Positions 5,574-6,223 of a stretch of 6,223 nucleotides of DNA are shown piece by piece. The position numbers and the translations under genes were made by a program. Every line of letters begins with the position of its first letter. Within the stretch, counting starts at the first letter, position 1. Location of the stretch: assembly GCA_011390535.1 (NCBI GenBank), contig JAABSF010000175.1, positions 1 through 6,223 on the forward strand, written 5' to 3'. The DNA comes from Deltaproteobacteria bacterium. GTDB lineage: Bacteria > Myxococcota_A > Polyangia > HGW-17 > SLPX01. A model generated the notes under the pieces. The model was not told the DNA's origin, did no database searches, and was given only the letters and a program-made list of their open reading frames with translations.

Positions 5574-6223
5574 AACTACCCATACGGAATCTTCCACCAC
5601 CAACTCCGAATCATCTATCTTCACCCATCTACCCACACCTCCTTTGCGAAAATCAGTGACGATATCAACATGTTGAGCCGATCTGTTCAAAACACGCTCT
5701 TCTTCCAGTGTTTTAACTATTCTCTTTCCTTCATCGGAAGAAGGATCCTCGGTGTAACATTGCTCATATGAAGCGCCGATTGCGATATGAAGTGTCCCTC
5801 CGACCTTTTCAACAAAGAGAGGATGCTTTAACACCCTGTCCAGACCTGGATTCATACCAAAGGCGACTTCACCCAATCTTTTTGATCCGTCGTCGGTCTC
5901 GATTATGGCGGCCAGCTGTTCATGCCCTTCGTCTGCCGAATAATCAACTATGCGACCTCCTTCGAATTTGAGATAGATACCCTGGATGTCTTTGCCCCCG
6001 TAGTGAACCGGAAGATCTACAAAAATCTCTCCTTGTGTGCTTCGAGCATCGGGGCTGGTAAACACCTCTCCATCGGGAAAATTACGAAGCCCATAAGAAA
6101 GCTGGGCGTTCCCGTGCGAGATATCCATCTCCAGCACCAGCTCCCTTTTCTCGCGTGGATGCTCAGTGGCTATCGTAACCTTTTTGCCTTCTTGAACAGC
6201 CGGCCCGATTCGCTTCTCTGCCT
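5565..6223 (-). CDS. Aminopeptidase, peptidase family M29 (C-terminal part; 5' end outside window)
   Basis: This is a cytoplasmic metallo-aminopeptidase of the AmpS/AmpT (family M29) type, which removes N-terminal residues from peptides using two metal ions. The frame is open from the right edge to TAA at 5567-5565. It gives 218 residues, roughly the last half of a ~370-410-residue family member. The visible sequence fits the family: FPDGEVFTSPD (48-58 of the visible part), LGEVAFGMNP (116-125), GGTLHIAIGASYEQC (141-155) and SAQHVDIVTDFR (171-182). The expected metal ligands Glu52, Glu118, His145, His174 and Asp176 are all present, as is the active-site Tyr152 seven residues after the His. 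The Glu52-Glu118 distance of 66 residues equals that recalled for the Thermus enzyme. There is no sign of decay. It converges on the lipoprotein gene and is unrelated to the T2SS operon. An in-frame GTG at 6137 is not a start, since family sequence continues upstream of it. Confidence 0.93.
   Translation of the reverse strand, partial: AEKRIGPAVQEGKKVTIATEHPREKRELVLEMDISHGNAQLSYGLRNFPDGEVFTSPDARSTQGEIFVDLPVHYGGKDIQGIYLKFEGGRIVDYSADEGHEQLAAIIETDDGSKRLGEVAFGMNPGLDRVLKHPLFVEKVGGTLHIAIGASYEQCYTEDPSSDEGKRIVKTLEEERVLNRSAQHVDIVTDFRKGGVGRWVKIDDSELVVEDSVWVVKK

Noticed and set aside
6135..6137. GTG at 6137 as the start of the - strand aminopeptidase
   Set aside because: The frame stays open to the right edge with sequence that fits the M29 fold, and the family needs about 200 more residues upstream.
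1..6223. tRNA, rRNA, CRISPR array, transposase or attachment site
   Set aside because: I saw no regularly spaced repeats, cloverleaf-like sequence or transposase motifs, and the window is accounted for by protein genes and one 101-base gap.

Overview
The window carries the distal part of a type II secretion system (T2SS) operon on the + strand, in the order gspJ(end)-gspK-gspL-gspM-gspN. A small orphan lipoprotein gene follows on the same strand, and the end of a peptidase-family M29 aminopeptidase gene converges on it from the - strand. Two features point to a deltaproteobacterium in the old, broad sense (Myxococcota, Bdellovibrionota or Desulfobacterota type). GspL has a complete PilM-like actin fold fused to a PilN-like part, and GspN is the AsmA-like form found in those groups. 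Base composition looks moderate, near 50% G+C, so a very GC-rich myxobacterium such as Myxococcus itself is unlikely. This placement is an inference from protein type and gene order only.

Positions 1-5044 are one tightly packed transcription unit that enters from upstream. gspJ and gspK overlap by ATGA, gspK and gspL are 2 bases apart, gspL and gspM are 2 bases apart, and gspM and gspN overlap by ATGA. No internal promoter or terminator was recognised in this stretch. The products fit together. GspJ and GspK are minor pseudopilins of the pseudopilus tip. GspL and GspM form the inner-membrane platform that links the cytoplasmic secretion ATPase GspE (not in this window) to the periplasm. GspN is a membrane-anchored periplasmic accessory protein.

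Positions 5045-5145 form a short intergenic region with two small inverted repeats, a repeated 8-mer and an extended -10-like promoter. The promoter lies so close to the next ATG that the mRNA may be leaderless. Positions 5146-5538 encode a small cysteine-containing lipoprotein of unknown function. A hairpin with a T tract (5548-5573) separates it from the convergent M29 aminopeptidase gene, which runs off the right edge with all expected metal ligands visible.

There is no clearly new system here. The points most worth a second look are the basic low-complexity tails on three neighbouring T2SS proteins (GspJ, GspM, GspN), the hairpin-dense, GC-rich end of gspN, the PilM/PilN-like GspL with an unusual acidic insertion, and the unrecognised lipoprotein with its possibly leaderless start.
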